Of a stretch of DNA of 12,450 bases, positions 1-6,465 are shown one piece after another (position 1 is the first letter of the stretch; the number at the start of each line of letters is the position of its first letter). The stretch is from an uncultured Microcaldota archaeon. GTDB lineage: Archaea > Micrarchaeota > Micrarchaeia > Anstonellales > Anstonellaceae. Under the pieces are notes generated by a model. It searched no databases, had not been told where the DNA came from, and worked only from the letters and a program-made list of their open reading frames with translations. The stretch is from positions 1 through 12,450 of the forward strand of contig CAIXYX010000076.1 of the NCBI GenBank assembly GCA_903923795.1. The letters are read 5' to 3'. Position numbers and translations under genes: made by a program.

Positions 1-15
1 ATACGATGACCTCAT
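1..15 (-). CDS. Possible start of a further minus-strand gene, cut by the window edge
   Basis: Downstream of the argF stop, an ATG lies at 15-13 and opens a frame (Met-Arg-Ser-Ser-Tyr) that runs off the window. Spacing of 14 bases from the argF stop would fit another gene of the same cluster. There is no clear Shine-Dalgarno sequence before it and only five codons can be read, so neither its reality nor its function can be judged. Confidence 0.2.
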
Positions 16-29
16 GGAAAATTATCTGC

Positions 30-959
30 TTATTGATGCGAGGCCAACCATGCCAGCAGGCCTTTCTGCGCGTGCAGGCGGTTGTGGACTTGTGGATAGA
101 TGACGCTCTGCGGACCATCCATCACTTCGGCAGACACTTCCTCGCCCCTGTGCGCGGGCAGGTCGTGCATGAAAATGGCGTCTGATTTTGCATAAGACAT
201 GAGATTTGAGTCGACTTGGTATTTGGCGAAGCGGGCGAGGCGGGCGGCGGATTCTTTCTCATCGCCCATCGAGACCCACGTGTCGGTGTAGACTGCGTCG
301 GCTTGCGCCATGCCGGCAGAAATGTCAGATGTGAAAGAGACGCTCGAACCGGAGCCGGCTAAGACAGCGAACGAGTTCGCCGCCTTTATGTATTCCTCTT
401 TTGGCCTGGCTTCTTCTGGCCCGACAAGCGAGACCGACATGCCTGCCATGGCTGCACCGACCATGAGAGAGTGCGCGACATTGTTGTCGCAGTCGCCGAC
501 AAAGGCGAGCTTGGCGCCGGGCTTGAGCTTGCCGAATTCCTGCAATGTGAGCAAATCGGCCAGAGTCTGGCACGGATGCTCGAGGTCGGTGAGGCCGTTT
601 ATCACGGGCGCGGCTGAACCTTTCGCCAGCTCGAGCAGATCAGTATGGTGATAGAGCCTTGCCATGATGAAGTCCGCCATGCCGCCCAGCACCGCGCCAG
701 TGTCGCGCATGGTCTCGCCCCTCGAGATTTGCGAGCGGGCAGTGTCGAGGAAAATCGCATGCCCGCCCAATTGCGTCATTGCAGTTTCGAAAGACACTCT
801 TGTGCGCGAGCTGTTTTTCTCGAAAAGCATGAGAAGGGTTTTCTGCGCCAAGATGGAGCACGGCTGCCCCTGCGCATGAGCGGCCTTGAGTTTTGCCGAG
901 AGGGCGAGAATCTCGCGCAATTGCACCGGAGTGATATCGCTGATTTTTAGAAAGTCCAT
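30..959 (-). CDS. argF: Ornithine carbamoyltransferase
   Basis: This cytosolic enzyme joins carbamoyl phosphate and ornithine to give citrulline. The 309-residue product has the usual family length and motifs. The carbamoyl-phosphate loop SSRTR is at residues 50-54, HPCQ at 128-131, and the SMG ornithine loop at 230-232. The C-terminal segment MHDLPAHRGEEV starts at 264. That last motif is normally HCLP, so the ornithine-side Cys is replaced by Asp. I start at the ATG at 959 because MDFLKISD aligns with the usual N-terminus and an AAGG-like sequence precedes it. An ATG at 986, four bases after the lysX stop, is a real alternative. It is the last gene of a minus-strand cluster with lysX and lysW, which points to arginine synthesis as the role of that cluster. 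Confidence 0.93.
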   Translation of the reverse strand: MDFLKISDITPVQLREILALSAKLKAAHAQGQPCSILAQKTLLMLFEKNSSRTRVSFETAMTQLGGHAIFLDTARSQISRGETMRDTGAVLGGMADFIMARLYHHTDLLELAKGSAAPVINGLTDLEHPCQTLADLLTLQEFGKLKPGAKLAFVGDCDNNVAHSLMVGAAMAGMSVSLVGPEEARPKEEYIKAANSFAVLAGSGSSVSFTSDISAGMAQADAVYTDTWVSMGDEKESAARLARFAKYQVDSNLMSYAKSDAIFMHDLPAHRGEEVSAEVMDGPQSVIYPQVHNRLHAQKGLLAWLASHQ

Positions 960-990
960 AGAAAACGCCTTGTAGAATGCTGCCATTGCC

Positions 991-1857
991 TCAATTCTTT
1001 GCCTGCGAGAGAGCGAAATGCACAATCTCTTTTGCCACGTGAGGAGTGTTCGCTCCGGCAGACTTCGAGAATTCGGGCGCGTGATTCACCTCGAGCACCG
1101 CAGCATGGCCGTCAGGATATTCGATTAAGTCGATGCCATATATGCCGGAGCCGAGCGCCGAAGCGGTCTTTGACACCAGCTCAGCCATCTCGTCATCGAG
1201 CTTGAATTCCTCGGCCGTGCCGCCATGGTTGAGGTTTGTGATGAAAGAGCTCGAGGAGGATGGCGAGATTTTCCTATAGATGGAGAAGACCACTTTATCC
1301 CCGACAACGAAAACGCGGATGTCGCGCTGGGGCTTGTCAACATATTCCTGCACATAGTAGACTTTGTCAGTGTAATGGCCAAGGTGGTCTTTGAGCGAGA
1401 TTACTGCTTCTGCCGTGTCCTTGTCATTGATTTTGCACACCATGCGCCCCCAGCTGCCCACAGGCGGCTTTATGACACAAGGATAGCCGATGGACTCGAC
1501 CGCTTGGAGAGCGGCAGTTGGCGAGAAGGCGAGCAGGACTTTCGGGGTTAGGATGCCTTTCTTTATGAGGAAGGCGCTCGTCAATGCCTTGTCGCCGCAC
1601 AACGCTTGGGCGTGGCTCGAGTTGATGGTGGGCACACCTGCATATTCCGCCAGCTGCGAGAGGTAGAGCGAGCGGGTGAAGGAGGAGGAGCGGGCAAGGA
1701 GGACATTCAGGCCGTCGAATGCAGTCTCTGAACCCAAATCGAATGGCGACTGCTCGTCACGGATAATGGTAAGCTCCGCTCTGCTTGCCTCGGCTGCCGA
1801 TTTGAGTGCCATGTTCTCGGGCGTGAGCATGGTGCATACCATTCCGATATTTGTCAT
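991..1857 (-). CDS. lysX: LysX/ArgX-type ATP-grasp ligase ([LysW]-glutamate or -aminoadipate ligase)
   Basis: RimK-like ATP-grasp enzyme of 288 residues, the usual LysX length. In the known pathway it uses ATP to couple the alpha-amino group of glutamate (ArgX) or alpha-aminoadipate (LysX) to the C-terminal Glu of LysW. Visible motifs are KPPVGSWGR at residues 130-138 (nucleotide-binding loop), QEYV at 170-173 (adenine side), arginines at 178 and 181, FITN followed by HGG at 205-213, and the metal-binding EVNHAPEF at 256-263. The ATG at 1857 abuts the lysW stop codon directly (TAG then ATG), so the two are surely co-translated. The neighbouring argF favours glutamate and ornithine synthesis (ArgX), but substrate specificity is inferred from context. 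The enzyme could serve both lysine and arginine. Confidence 0.9.
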   Translation of the reverse strand: MTNIGMVCTMLTPENMALKSAAEASRAELTIIRDEQSPFDLGSETAFDGLNVLLARSSSFTRSLYLSQLAEYAGVPTINSSHAQALCGDKALTSAFLIKKGILTPKVLLAFSPTAALQAVESIGYPCVIKPPVGSWGRMVCKINDKDTAEAVISLKDHLGHYTDKVYYVQEYVDKPQRDIRVFVVGDKVVFSIYRKISPSSSSSFITNLNHGGTAEEFKLDDEMAELVSKTASALGSGIYGIDLIEYPDGHAAVLEVNHAPEFSKSAGANTPHVAKEIVHFALSQAKN

Positions 1858-2034
1858 CTATTCACCAAAGTCCTCTTCGATTTGGGGGGCCTTGCCTGCC
1901 TTTGGCGGCGAGAGCGAGAGCACCTCAAGAAGCGTGCCGCATGCCGCGCAATTGAGTATCTGGCCCACCTCGCATCCGCTCGCAAGCTGCTTCGACTCGC
2001 CGCAGTCCGGACATTCGATAGGATTGTTTTCCAT
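1858..2034 (-). CDS. lysW: LysW amino-group carrier protein, canonical C-terminal Glu
   Basis: A small acidic carrier of 58 residues. Two zinc-binding pairs are visible, CPDCG at residues 8-12 and CAACG at 29-33, followed by a short strand (TLLEVLSLSPP) and the C-terminus EEDFGE. In known LysW proteins the end is EDWGE, and the last Glu carries the amino acid on its side-chain carboxylate. EDFGE keeps that Glu and replaces Trp with Phe. Start choice is firm: the ATG at 2034 follows a strong Shine-Dalgarno (GAGGTGG, 2045-2039) by four bases. The stop codon touches the lysX start. A TATA-like element upstream suggests lysW-lysX-argF can be transcribed on their own. Confidence 0.9.
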   Translation of the reverse strand: MENNPIECPDCGESKQLASGCEVGQILNCAACGTLLEVLSLSPPKAGKAPQIEEDFGE

Positions 2035-2038
2035 GGTT

Positions 2039-2045
2039 CCACCTC
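2039..2045 (-). promoter_or_regulatory. Strong Shine-Dalgarno sequence of lysW
   Basis: On the minus strand GAGGTGG lies four bases before the lysW ATG. It matches the archaeal anti-Shine-Dalgarno well and fixes the start of this short gene. Confidence 0.7.
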
Positions 2046-2079
2046 TAATGGATTGGTGATGAAGTGGCGATGGTTCCGG

Positions 2080-2089
2080 TTTTAAAATA
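2080..2089 (-). promoter_or_regulatory. Putative TATA box for lysW-lysX-argF
   Basis: The minus strand reads TATTTTAAAA here, inside an A/T-rich gap between the two carrier genes. Initiation about 26 bases downstream would leave a leader of roughly 20-25 bases that includes the GAGGTGG ribosome site. This would be an internal promoter within the larger cluster. Confidence 0.4.
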
Positions 2090-2153
2090 GGTGTGTTAAA
2101 TGAAACAAAGTTTTACTAAAAAGAGTTATTTGAAATAAGAGGCGGATTGGAGC

Positions 2154-2318
2154 CTATCCGGGCCCGAGGTCTTCTTCCACCAGTTCGAGTTCGAGCGGAC
2201 TTGTGCCGGCCACGACCAATTCTGCTCCGCATTCGGGGCAGATTATGCGGCTGTCTACAGACCACGCGGGGTTGGCGGCGATGTGTGCATGGCAAGCAGG
2301 GCATTCGGATGGGGCCAT
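2154..2318 (-). CDS. LysW-like zinc-ribbon carrier paralog with Pro-Gly C-terminus
   Basis: A 54-residue protein clearly of the LysW type. It has CPAC at residues 6-9, CPECGAELVV starting at 28, a PLELELVEED stretch and the C-terminus EEDLGPG. Layout and length match LysW (zinc knuckle, short beta domain, acidic tail), but the classical EDWGE end is replaced by EDLGPG. The terminal Glu that normally holds the substrate is therefore missing and a Gly is exposed. The other two frames at the 3' end do not restore an EDxGE ending. The start at 2318 puts CPAC near the N-terminus as in LysW, and a T-rich stretch about 26 bases upstream could serve a leaderless start. It lies between the M20 peptidase and canonical lysW. 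It may be a second carrier with another chemistry, a regulatory decoy, or a diverging paralog. Confidence 0.8.
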   Translation of the reverse strand: MAPSECPACHAHIAANPAWSVDSRIICPECGAELVVAGTSPLELELVEEDLGPG

Positions 2319-2384
2319 GTGTAACGAGCGGATGGGAGATTGAAAAAACCAGGGGGTACTCTGGCCGGGGGGAACAGACACGAA

Positions 2385-3589
2385 CTATTTGGTCTGCTCG
2401 CGGACAAAGCGGCGCAGGACGCGCACGAGCGAGAATACCCCGCCTTGTCCACCCATTCGTTGGCAGAATGGAAATTCGCCCCTCTTGGGCCGTAGCTGAC
2501 AGTCGGGATGCCACAGGAAGCGAGCACATTCTCGTCGGCGACAGAGAAACCGTATGTGAATGCAGGCTCGGCCACCTCTTCACGCACTATTTTGGCCAAA
2601 CGCTGCACCTGCGGCAGCTTCTCAGAAGTATGGTAAGGCTCAAGATATGGAGTTGTGCGCTCTTTCAGCCTGATTTGGATGCGTTTTTGCGGGCATTGGA
2701 AAACGCCGCGGGCGTAGAGCTCATCAACATAGCGTTGAAGAGAAACCAGCACACTGGCCGAGGTCTCGGGAGCCACCAGATGTCTGTCGAGTTCTAAGCG
2801 GGCGGCCTCGGGCAATGTGAGGGATGTGCTCTCACCCTCTATTTTTCTAATGAATTGTGATGCTTCTGGAACGGCGCCTTGCGGGTGGAAACGCTCATTG
2901 AGCCTGTCGAGCTCGAGGCATAGGCGCGCCGCTTCATCTATAGCGCTCACGCCGTCGCGGATATGCGCGCCGTGCGCGGATTGCCCCGGCACATCGAATT
3001 CATAGACTGCACGGCCCCGCCTTCCCAACATGATGGAATTAGGGTGAGGAGAGGCGTAGAGGCTGTCCTCTATTTCAGGGACGACCGCGAATGAGACGTT
3101 TTTTAGAAAACCGCTTTTCGCCAAAGCCCAAGCTCCGGCAGAAATGTTTTCCTCATCGGCACCGAACGCCACCTTGATACGCTGCTCTGTTTTCTCTTCG
3201 CATGCACAGAGTATTGCGGCCACGCCTGCCTTCATGTCATATGCGCCGAGGCCGTAGAGGCGGCCACTCTCTTCGCGCATCTTGAATGGGTCCTTGTCCC
3301 ACTGGCCGTAGATTGGCACGGTGTCCATGTGACCATAGAAGAGGAGAGGGGTGCCGGTCGTGCCGCGCTCGCCTACAACATTGAAACGCGACGGGTCGTC
3401 TTGCAATGGGATGCGTTTTGTGCTGAAACCCAATTCGCGGAGGCGGCGCTCGATGAGAACACCTATCGCCTGCTCGTTTGGGAAAATGGAGGACGTCTCG
3501 ATGAGCTCGCGGAGACGCGAAATCGGATCGATTGCCAAGATTGGGGATATCGAAGAAGAACTGATAGGATTATTCTTTGCGGCACGCAT
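2385..3589 (-). CDS. M20 family peptidase of the LysK/ArgE/DapE type, apparent frameshift near the 3' end
   Basis: A zinc-dependent amidohydrolase, by context the enzyme that releases ornithine (or lysine) from LysW. Family motifs in order are GHMDTVP at residues 86-92 (metal His87, Asp89), GLGAYDMKAG at 113-122 (bridging Asp118), GADEEN at 143-148 (catalytic Glu), GQSAHGAH at 202-209 in the lid domain, and YGPRGANFHSANEW from 366 with metal His374. After Gly384 (codon at 2440-2438) the reading frame departs from the family. If one more G followed the GGGG run, it would continue as VFSLVRVLRRFVREQTK and stop at 2385, giving about 401 residues. As written, the uncorrected frame runs to 2255 with a low-quality tail that overlaps the next gene. 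A sequencing error, a recent mutation, or -1 slippage on the four G's would each explain it. The ATG at 3589 lies 22 bases after the preceding stop codon. Confidence 0.85.
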
Positions 3590-3611
3590 GCGCTAACCCA
3601 ACCATTCAGCC

Positions 3612-4595
3612 CTAATAACCGTTTGCCGTGAACACGTGCAGATCCTCGTAGAGCACATCCGCCTGCACACCGATGGAGGGCGTGCGGTCTGAGAGGAGCT
3701 TGCACTGCTGCTCCAATGTGCCGGAGTATGTCATGAGGCCGGTCTTCTGGCTCGAGATGCTCACCGGCTCCCACGGCGCGCGGTTCTCGGAATAGATGAC
3801 AAACTCGCGGCCGCCAGGCAAATTGCGCAGATAACGGATAGCGTGAATCTGCATCGCAGTCATGATACCTGCACCGCGGTGCTCTCTGTGAGTGGCATAA
3901 TCACTGAGCTCGTAGAGAGTGAGTGTGTCTCCGTCAATCTTTACCTGCGCCTTCTCGGCCACGAGCGCACCGGCCACTTGACCATCAGATGCGAATGCCA
4001 CCAAGAGGATGTTGGGCGGCGCTGCCATGATGGAGATATTCTCAGGTGTGATTGGGAAAGTGTAATGCTCATATGTAGCCTGATAGAGATGCAGCAATTG
4101 CTCGATTAAGGCAGGGCCGGGATTCTGGATCGGCACGATGCTATATTTACCATCGCGCAAACGGGCCATGGCGGCCTCTTCACTCACAGGCTGAATTTCA
4201 GTGATGATGCGCTGGATGGACTCCTGCTCGCGCACGCGAACCTCTAGAGGCGCGCGGCGGGCTGGATGATTCTGGCCAAAGTAGACTAAATCGTAATTGA
4301 CATCGATGTTGGCGATGTTGACTATGGCCTCGACTGTGCCTAAACCGTTGTTGCTCACTGCCTCGAGCATGGACTTGCCAACTAACGCTCGCACAGTTGT
4401 GCGGGTGGCGTTGGGATAATTCTCGGCCGCCTCGCGGATTCCGCGGATGAGACGCTCGTGCGTATGCTCTGTGTCGAGGCGATGGGGGAAGAAACCCTTG
4501 CGGCGCTCATTGGGGACGTCGTGGTAGAGGGGCCAGGTGGCGCCCACGCTGGAGACGCTCTTGGAATTTGAGTCTAGGCAGATTCGTACAAGCAC
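3612..4595 (-). CDS. AblB-like GNAT acetyltransferase
   Basis: About 327 residues. The C-terminal half (roughly 140-327) reads as a GNAT acetyltransferase. It has a central strand LVAFASDGQVAGALV, then ELSDYATHREHRGAGIMTAM (about 229-248) with the acetyl-CoA loop HRGAG. A later segment of the form YSGTLEQQC...YEDLHVF recalls the YGGTL...FEDMNVW end of beta-lysine acetyltransferase (AblB). The N-terminal half resembles the AblB N-domain only loosely. No lysine 2,3-aminomutase (AblA) lies nearby, so an osmolyte role is unsupported. It leads the LysW/arginine cluster, and its substrate may be an amino acid of that pathway. I prefer the GTG at 4595 because AGGTGA (4606-4601) sits five bases before it. 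The GTG at 4604 lies inside that ribosome site. Confidence 0.75.
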   Translation of the reverse strand: MLVRICLDSNSKSVSSVGATWPLYHDVPNERRKGFFPHRLDTEHTHERLIRGIREAAENYPNATRTTVRALVGKSMLEAVSNNGLGTVEAIVNIANIDVNYDLVYFGQNHPARRAPLEVRVREQESIQRIITEIQPVSEEAAMARLRDGKYSIVPIQNPGPALIEQLLHLYQATYEHYTFPITPENISIMAAPPNILLVAFASDGQVAGALVAEKAQVKIDGDTLTLYELSDYATHREHRGAGIMTAMQIHAIRYLRNLPGGREFVIYSENRAPWEPVSISSQKTGLMTYSGTLEQQCKLLSDRTPSIGVQADVLYEDLHVFTANGY

Positions 4596-4600
4596 TGTTT

Positions 4601-4606
4601 TCACCT
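4601..4606 (-). promoter_or_regulatory. Shine-Dalgarno that sets the acetyltransferase start
   Basis: The minus strand reads AGGTGA followed by AAACA and GTG. The six-base match with five-base spacing argues for translation from 4595. The in-frame GTG at 4604 is part of the site itself. Confidence 0.55.
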
Positions 4607-4623
4607 GATATTACTCGTCGGGG

Positions 4624-4637
4624 TTAATTAATATACA
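4624..4637 (-). promoter_or_regulatory. Putative TATA region of the arginine/LysW cluster
   Basis: In the A/T-rich gap 4605-4710, the minus strand reads TGTATATTAATTAA about 30-40 bases before the GTG at 4595. Initiation about 26 bases downstream would leave a short leader that includes the AGGTGA site. Other A/T runs up to 4665 could serve instead, so the exact box is uncertain. Confidence 0.4.
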
Positions 4638-4710
4638 TAATGTTGCAAATATAACAATTATAGCCATATGATGACGGCTTTTGGGTTGCATCATTTCGCG
4701 TATTTCGCCC

Positions 4711-5163
4711 TTAGCCCCCGGTTAGGGGCGTAAACGATATTTCGAGCTGGGCGCCTTCACGATGAAAGAGAGTGCAATGGTCATATTCCTTGATCGCCTT
4801 AACGCCGATTTCGAGCATAGGGATAAGATCGGATGAGAACGGGTCTGGCAGGAGCAGACCTAATGGTAATTTGATGATCGGCGATTCTCCGGTGGCGCAT
4901 AGAGTCTGCAGGCTGACCCGGCTGAAATGATTGTCTTTGATCAAATCAGGGAATTGGGCCTCGAGCTTCACCCAGGAATCCTCGTTGAGACGGGAGACGG
5001 TGACCTCGTAACGGTTATTGTTGAACCGGCCATTGGTGATTTTCGCCTCCGCGTTGAGACGGAGAAGAAGATCGACTTGCGGGGCGTTTAGGCGAAAGGA
5101 ATTGATTGTTGGAGTCTTCGAAACATTCAGGTCAATTTTTTTCTGGGTTTTTTTGGCATGCAT
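4711..5163 (-). CDS. Hypothetical protein, about 150 residues
   Basis: I do not recognise the family. From the ATG at 5163 the product is soluble, with a basic N-terminus (MHAKKTQKK) and no signal peptide or membrane helix. It has alternating short strand-like stretches, for example RYEVTVSRL and RVSLQTLCATGE. The C-terminus ends in Gly-Gly. The start is chosen because a TATA box at 5193-5203 predicts initiation near 5171, only 8 bases before this ATG, with GTGAT just upstream. A GTG at 5172 could be a leaderless alternative. It has its own promoter, 84 bases after the GTPase gene, and is followed by the promoter of the arginine cluster, so it is probably a monocistron. Confidence 0.65.
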   Translation of the reverse strand: MHAKKTQKKIDLNVSKTPTINSFRLNAPQVDLLLRLNAEAKITNGRFNNNRYEVTVSRLNEDSWVKLEAQFPDLIKDNHFSRVSLQTLCATGESPIIKLPLGLLLPDPFSSDLIPMLEIGVKAIKEYDHCTLFHREGAQLEISFTPLTGG

Positions 5164-5192
5164 ACATATCACTATATTTGTTACAACTACAA

Positions 5193-5203
5193 GGTTTTTA
5201 TAG
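5193..5203 (-). promoter_or_regulatory. TATA box of the hypothetical gene
   Basis: The minus strand reads CTATAAAAACC. The same 11 bases occur at 9610-9620 upstream of the secretion ATPase. Its centre is about 35 bases before the ATG at 5163 and 27 bases before a GTG at 5172-5170. That fits a nearly or fully leaderless transcript. Confidence 0.55.
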
Positions 5204-5247
5204 ATGATAGTAAGTACGACAAAAGAGAACAAACGCAACGCGATTTT

Positions 5248-6327
5248 CTATCTTTTGTACACGCACACCACGTCCCCATCTTGTAATATATGCTCCAGCC
5301 CGACTTTCTGCCCGGGGAATTTGGCAGACTTGCCCCAAACTTGGGCATAGCGGAAGAGTTTCCTCAAGTCGCGGTGCAGTTTGTCGCACATGTCACCCAC
5401 AGTGGAGCCGGTGCGCATCATCATCGGCACAGTGTCCGCATCTTCGTTGCGCCTTTTTGTGTAGAGCCGAATCAGTTTCAGTTTCTCCCAAATCTTCTCC
5501 TTGATTTCCTCCACTCCCTGATTTTTCTCTGCCGAGATGGGCACGAAGCCGTAGGGGATGGCCTTGAGGAATTGCGGCTGCACCAAATCTATTTTGTTGA
5601 GTATGGTGAGCGAGGGCACATATTTGCGCGTGCCGACCAAGACATCGATGAATTCATCGACCGTGGCGTCTTGGCGAAGCATGACTTCGGCATTGTGTAT
5701 GCCGTGCTCGTGCAAAATGCCGGTTATCATGCGCTCATCGAGATTTTTGAGCGGCACTGTAGAGTGGATGTTGACCCCGCCGCGAAGTTTGGGGTGGATG
5801 AGAAGATTTGGCGGCGACTTGTCCACACGCACACCGATGCCCTCCAATTCGGCGATGAGTTTCGGCTGGTAGAGAGGGTCGAACACGTCGAGCATGAGCA
5901 GGATGAGGTCGGCATTTCTTGCAACAGCCAAGACTTCTTTTCCTCTGCCAGAGCCTTCTTTGGCGCCGGCGATAATTCCCGGCAAGTCCAGAAGCTGGAT
6001 TTTGGCGCCTCTATAATCAAGCGCGCCGGGCACCACTGTGAGGGTGGTGAAATGATATGCTGCGGTCTTGGATTTGGCGCCTGTAAGCGCATTGAGAAGG
6101 GTGGATTTGCCGGTGGAGGGAAGGCCGATGAAGACAACCGTTGCGTCACCGGATTTCTTGACATCGAAACTCGCGGTCGAGATGCCGGAGCGCTTGGGGG
6201 CGGCGATGGCTTTCTTCAAATGAGCGATTTTCGACTTGAGGATGCCGATATGAAATTCGGTGGCCTTGTTCTTCTGCGTGCGCGCCAATTCCTCTTCCAA
6301 TTCCTTTAGCTTGTCGGCTGAGCCCAT
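5248..6327 (-). CDS. DRG-family (Obg-like) GTPase with TGS domain
   Basis: Developmentally regulated GTP-binding protein homolog of 359 residues, the normal length for archaeal DRG. An N-terminal charged helical region (1-50) is followed by the G domain. It has G1 GLPSTGKST at 68-76, G2 around Thr94-Thr95, G3 DLPG at 114-117, G4 NKID at 244-247 and G5 SAEK at 265-268. The insert typical of DRG lies between G3 and G4. The C-terminal TGS domain (about 284-359) ends in GLEHILQDGDVVCVYKR, a family hallmark. DRGs are conserved in archaea and eukaryotes and are linked to ribosome and translation function; the exact role here is unknown. No ribosome site precedes the ATG. A weak CTTATTC about 25 bases upstream could allow leaderless initiation. 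It diverges from the gene at 6466. Confidence 0.95.
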   Translation of the reverse strand: MGSADKLKELEEELARTQKNKATEFHIGILKSKIAHLKKAIAAPKRSGISTASFDVKKSGDATVVFIGLPSTGKSTLLNALTGAKSKTAAYHFTTLTVVPGALDYRGAKIQLLDLPGIIAGAKEGSGRGKEVLAVARNADLILLMLDVFDPLYQPKLIAELEGIGVRVDKSPPNLLIHPKLRGGVNIHSTVPLKNLDERMITGILHEHGIHNAEVMLRQDATVDEFIDVLVGTRKYVPSLTILNKIDLVQPQFLKAIPYGFVPISAEKNQGVEEIKEKIWEKLKLIRLYTKRRNEDADTVPMMMRTGSTVGDMCDKLHRDLRKLFRYAQVWGKSAKFPGQKVGLEHILQDGDVVCVYKR

Positions 6328-6435
6328 AGAGAAGATGGATGCGGGAGAGAATAAGAGGGTTATGGGTTCAGTGGGCCGAGATCTGACAGATTGGGAAACG
6401 GAAGAGGGGCCGAGTTTTGGCGGGAGAGCGAGCCA

Positions 6436-6443
6436 TTTTATTC
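6436..6443 (+). promoter_or_regulatory. Putative TATA element of the single-pass membrane protein gene
   Basis: TTTTATTC is centred about 26 bases before the ATG at 6466. It predicts a leaderless transcript and favours that ATG over the one at 6448, which has no ribosome site. Confidence 0.4.
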
Positions 6444-6465
6444 ATAGATGATGTGCTATGACCAT

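Noticed and set aside
2255..2384. C-terminal extension of the M20 peptidase in the uncorrected frame (about 43 residues beyond 2385)
   Set aside because: It is Ser/Pro/Cys-rich, unlike the family, and overlaps the LysW-like gene. The shifted frame gives a normal end at 2385.
2147..2797. Plus-strand frame of about 216 residues over the LysW-like gene and the peptidase 3' end
   Set aside because: Antisense to two recognisable genes, Arg-rich, without motifs.
4714..4729. GCCCC/GGGGC inverted repeat over the stop codon of the hypothetical gene
   Set aside because: The stem is only five pairs, it overlaps the coding end, and no T run follows on the coding strand, so it is not a convincing terminator.
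5290..6309. Long open frame on the plus strand, about 339 residues, opposite the DRG GTPase gene
   Set aside because: It lies wholly antisense to a gene with all GTPase motifs. Its translation is His- and Phe-rich with no recognisable domain, as expected from codon bias of the real gene.
6448..6465. Earlier ATG at 6448 for the sequon-rich membrane protein
   Set aside because: It has no ribosome site. The TATA-like element at 6436-6443 predicts initiation near 6466.
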